This document shows, piece after piece, positions 34,599-36,706 of a stretch of DNA of 36,706 bases (position 1 is the first letter of the stretch; each line of letters starts with the position of its first letter). Both the position numbers and the translations under genes were made by a program. Below the pieces are notes generated by a model. That model was given only the letters and a program-made list of their open reading frames with translations. It ran no database searches and was not told the DNA's origin. The stretch is from Pseudomonadota bacterium (lineage in GTDB: Bacteria; Myxococcota_A; Polyangia; Haliangiales; Haliangiaceae). The stretch is taken from contig JAEYYV010000264.1 in the NCBI GenBank assembly GCA_023428295.1, positions 1-36,706 of the forward strand. Reading direction: 5' to 3'.

Positions 34599-34930
34599 AG
34601 ATCGCCGAGGGTGTCTCCAAGCACAAGCCCGGCAATAGTCGCACGTGCCGATCGAACTCAGCTGATCCGGGACGACGCTGGCTGCTGGAGCGGGCGCTCT
34701 ATACAGGGATCTCCGCGCACGCATCCTTCAGCCCAGATGCTTACCAACACGGCAGGACCCGAGGGACGGCAAGATGCAGTGCTTCGTTCCGAACGCCCGC
34801 ACCGAAAGCTCGATGTCCGCTACGACGATGCTCGGCTTGCCCATCGCTCGTATCCGTTGCCGTGCTCGCTATCCTTACCGTACTTGGCGTCAACACCAAA
34901 GTAGATCGCTTCGCCTCCCTAACATGTCGC

Positions 34931-35410
34931 TCACCGCAGCACTGCACGAGGTGGTGGCGCTGGCTCAACCAGTTCATCGCGTTTAGGCCGCACGGGCACG
35001 AATAGTCCTACCAGTTTCCTCGTCAATTCGGTAAGTCGCGCGCGCCTGTGCTCGATGTCCGATGCGAACGCCTCGAGATCTGTCTTGGTAACCGGCACGT
35101 CCCAGTCTCTAAGTGCAATGAACTCGATATCCCCGCGCAGTGCAGCATCGTCGAGAAGCAGCAGAACGGACACTGCCTTGGCCTCCGCCACCGTCGATGC
35201 TGTCAATACGTGCTCCTTGAGCTGACGCACGTGAACGACCATATCCGCCTGCAGTTCGGTTCCGCGATCCTCGGCAATCTGAATCGCCGGCTCGACAGAT
35301 AGCTGGTAAGCGCGTTCGATGAAGTTCGCGGCAACTCCACAGAACTCCGCGAGCGCAGCACGAAGGTCGTCGCGATAGCGTTCGACACGAGAATCGTATT
35401 GTTCATCCAC
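34931..35410 (-). CDS. Helical hypothetical protein next to the insertion sequence
   Basis: A protein of about 159 residues that I do not recognise. It looks real: a helical N-terminal half (VERYRDDLRAALAEFCG, ANFIERAYQLSVEPAIQIAE), a middle with VLTASTVAEAKAVSVLLLLD, then DIEFIALRDWDVPVTKTDLE and DIEHRRARLTELTRKLVGLF, with a basic Pro-rich tail. No signal peptide or strong membrane helix is seen. The frame continues open far upstream, but that part is antisense of the transposase. I chose the GTG at 35410 because protein-like sequence starts there; its ribosome-binding site is poor. The true N-terminus may therefore have been removed when the insertion element landed. Confidence 0.5.
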   Translation of the reverse strand: MDEQYDSRVERYRDDLRAALAEFCGVAANFIERAYQLSVEPAIQIAEDRGTELQADMVVHVRQLKEHVLTASTVAEAKAVSVLLLLDDAALRGDIEFIALRDWDVPVTKTDLEAFASDIEHRRARLTELTRKLVGLFVPVRPKRDELVEPAPPPRAVLR

Positions 35411-36706
35411 TTTGTCTTTTTGCCGCTTCCGGGTTTCGGGTGGGTCTCCGACGAGGTCAGCTGCGGACGTGAGAGCGCCGCGTGATGGCGGTAGGTTTGG
35501 TCGGTGCAGGACACCGATCTCTACCGTCAGCTCTTGGGGCTTGAGAAGCCGTGGACCGTCGACCGCGTCGAGCTCGACATGAAACAGCAGCGGGTTGACG
35601 TCTTCGCGAAGCACGAGAAGGCGAAGGCGTGGACCTGTCCCGAGTGCAGCAAGCCGTTCGGACTTCACGACCACGACGGTGAGCGTGTCTGGCGCCACCT
35701 CGATAGTTGCGGGTTCCAGACGTTCCTCCACGCGCGCATCCCTCGCGTGAAGTGTCCGGAGCACGGCGTACGTCAGGTGCGTGTCTCGTGGGCTGAGCCC
35801 AAAGCGAGGTTCACGGCGTTGTTCGAGCGGTTCGCGATCGCGGTGCTGCTCGAGACGAGCATCACGGGGGCCACGACGATCCTCGACATCAGCTGGGACG
35901 AAGCGCACCACATCATGGAGCGAGCCGTGGCTCGCGGTATGGCGCGACGACCGCACACGGTGCCGAAGGTTCTCGGCATCGACGAGAAGTCGCTCGCTAA
36001 AGGTCAGCGCTACGCGACGATGGTCTGCGACCTCGAGCAAGGACATGTCATCGATCTCGCCGAGGATCGGACCAAGGACAGCGTGTTGCGATGCCTTGGT
36101 CGTTACTCCATCAACGACCTCTCCGCCGTCGAGGCGATCGCGATGGACATGTGGGAGCCGTACATCCAACAGCTGCGCGCGATCGTCGACGACGCTGACG
36201 ACAAGATCGTGTTCGACCGCTTCCATATCGTCGGCCACATCAACAAAGCGCTCGACCAGGTTCGGCGTGCCGAGAACAAGGCGCTGCGCGCAGACGGCGA
36301 CGATCGTCTCGTCGGCTCCAAGCACCTCTGGCTCTACGGCGAGGAGAATCTCGTCCACTCCAAGGCCAACCTCGAGACCAAGCTCGCCTTCGCCAAGCTC
36401 CGTGCATCGAACCTCAAGACTGCCCGCGCGTGGGCACTCAAGGAGTCCCTGCGTGACCTGTGGAAGCAACCAAGCCGTGCCGCTGGCGAGCGCTGGTACA
36501 AGCGCTGGTACAGCTGGGCTGTGCGCTCGAGACTCACGCCCGTGAAGAAGGTCGCCGCGATGGTGAAGCGGCACCTGCACAACGTGCTCACCTACTTCAA
36601 GCACCGCATCACCAACGCCGGCAGCGAGGCCATCAACTCCGTCGTCCAGATGCTCAAGAAGCGAGCCTTCGGCTATCGCAGCTTCGAGAACTTTCGCACC
36701 GTCGTG
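35411..36706 (+). mobile_element. ISL3 family insertion sequence, partial, left boundary uncertain
   Basis: The element contains the transposase from 35504 to the window edge. Its left inverted repeat should be in 35411-35503, but I could not identify it because the right end is missing. Boundaries given are the limits, not mapped termini. No target duplication can be checked. Confidence 0.55.
35504..36706 (+). CDS. ISL3 family transposase, 3' end outside window
   Basis: At least 401 residues, open to the last base. The N-terminus has LGLEKPWTVDRVELDM and a zinc-finger region (CPEC at 45-48, then KCPEHG at 83-88), followed by the helix-turn-helix region; WRHLDSCGFQTFLHARIPR is the ISL3 signature. 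The DDE core has GIDEKSLAKGQ (D160), AMDMWEPY (D215) or FDRFHI (D238), and NAGSEAINSVV with the final Glu near 373. Length is close to a full ISL3 enzyme. GTG 35504 is the only start, since an in-frame TAG lies 12 bases upstream. Third positions are still GC-rich, so transfer, if any, was from a similar genome. Confidence 0.9.
   Translation, partial: MQDTDLYRQLLGLEKPWTVDRVELDMKQQRVDVFAKHEKAKAWTCPECSKPFGLHDHDGERVWRHLDSCGFQTFLHARIPRVKCPEHGVRQVRVSWAEPKARFTALFERFAIAVLLETSITGATTILDISWDEAHHIMERAVARGMARRPHTVPKVLGIDEKSLAKGQRYATMVCDLEQGHVIDLAEDRTKDSVLRCLGRYSINDLSAVEAIAMDMWEPYIQQLRAIVDDADDKIVFDRFHIVGHINKALDQVRRAENKALRADGDDRLVGSKHLWLYGEENLVHSKANLETKLAFAKLRASNLKTARAWALKESLRDLWKQPSRAAGERWYKRWYSWAVRSRLTPVKKVAAMVKRHLHNVLTYFKHRITNAGSEAINSVVQMLKKRAFGYRSFENFRTVV

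Larger units (their letters stand above)
34474..34930. other. 457-bp stretch without a supportable gene, with short direct repeats
   Basis: No frame here has protein-like composition; the open frames are Arg/Ser-rich or low-bias. It has three short direct repeats: GTTCAAGAT twice in tandem (34478-34495), GTTCGATTG twice in tandem (34561-34578) and GATTGAGCA twice (34574-34582, 34590-34598). It lies between a broken gene and a hypothetical gene next to an insertion sequence, so decayed island DNA is the simplest reading. Confidence 0.55.

Noticed and set aside
34556..34600. tRNA-like GTTCGATT T-loop sequence
   Set aside because: Only the T-loop-like string is present, repeated in tandem, with no acceptor, D or anticodon stems.
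34474..34600. CRISPR-like repeats
   Set aside because: Repeats are 9 bp, two copies each, with no regular spacers and no cas genes.
35495..36604. Upstream part of the long minus-strand frame ending at 34931
   Set aside because: Runs antisense through the ISL3 transposase; only the part below 35410 looks like a protein.

Overview
The window is a high-GC, densely packed bacterial chromosome segment, most likely from a myxobacterium-like member of the Myxococcota (Kofleriaceae/Haliangium or Polyangia type). That placement is inferred from gene style, not from a marker gene. The clues are lipoproteins with Asp/Ala-rich linkers, a MopE-type D/G/C metal-binding motif, a Ser/Thr kinase beside a TPR/PEGA-like protein, a sigma factor with a long acidic N-terminus, and strong G/C bias at third codon positions. 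Nearly every real gene carries a long false open frame on another strand or frame.

Positions 1-7975 are housekeeping and envelope quality control. An ApbE-type flavin transferase runs in from the left edge. It is followed by a translationally coupled minus-strand operon (RpoH-type sigma factor, RsmI rRNA methyltransferase, M16 zinc peptidase), a divergent 1010-residue S41 C-terminal processing protease with an exact TATAAT just before its start codon, and a small secreted protein. Positions 8160-13934 form a plus-strand run of surface and signalling genes: two Asp-rich-linker lipoproteins, a vWA protein with a dockerin-like EF-hand pair, a TPR/PEGA-like membrane protein and a GTG-started Ser/Thr kinase.

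Positions 13935-26979 are the most distinctive part. Five polytopic glycosyltransferase-like (GT-C) proteins sit with one alkaline-phosphatase-superfamily (sulfatase-like) membrane enzyme, one zinc-ribbon membrane protein and one anchored beta-rich protein. They form short coupled units on both strands. Several GT-C proteins carry extra extracytoplasmic domains. This looks like an uncharacterised locus that builds or decorates an envelope glycan or glycolipid. No soluble sugar-nucleotide gene or initiating transferase lies in the window, so donors must be made elsewhere.

Positions 27055-31420 hold a TetR regulator, with a perfect 16-bp palindrome inside its probable promoter, followed by a coupled heterodimeric ABC exporter with one degenerate ATP site. 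A delta-9-type desaturase converges on it. From 32312 to the right edge the character changes to an accessory island: a PIN-toxin/HTH-antitoxin pair whose toxin has an unexplained C-terminal extension, a frameshifted gene remnant, about 450 bp without genes but with short direct repeats, an unrecognised helical protein, and an ISL3-family transposase cut by the window end.
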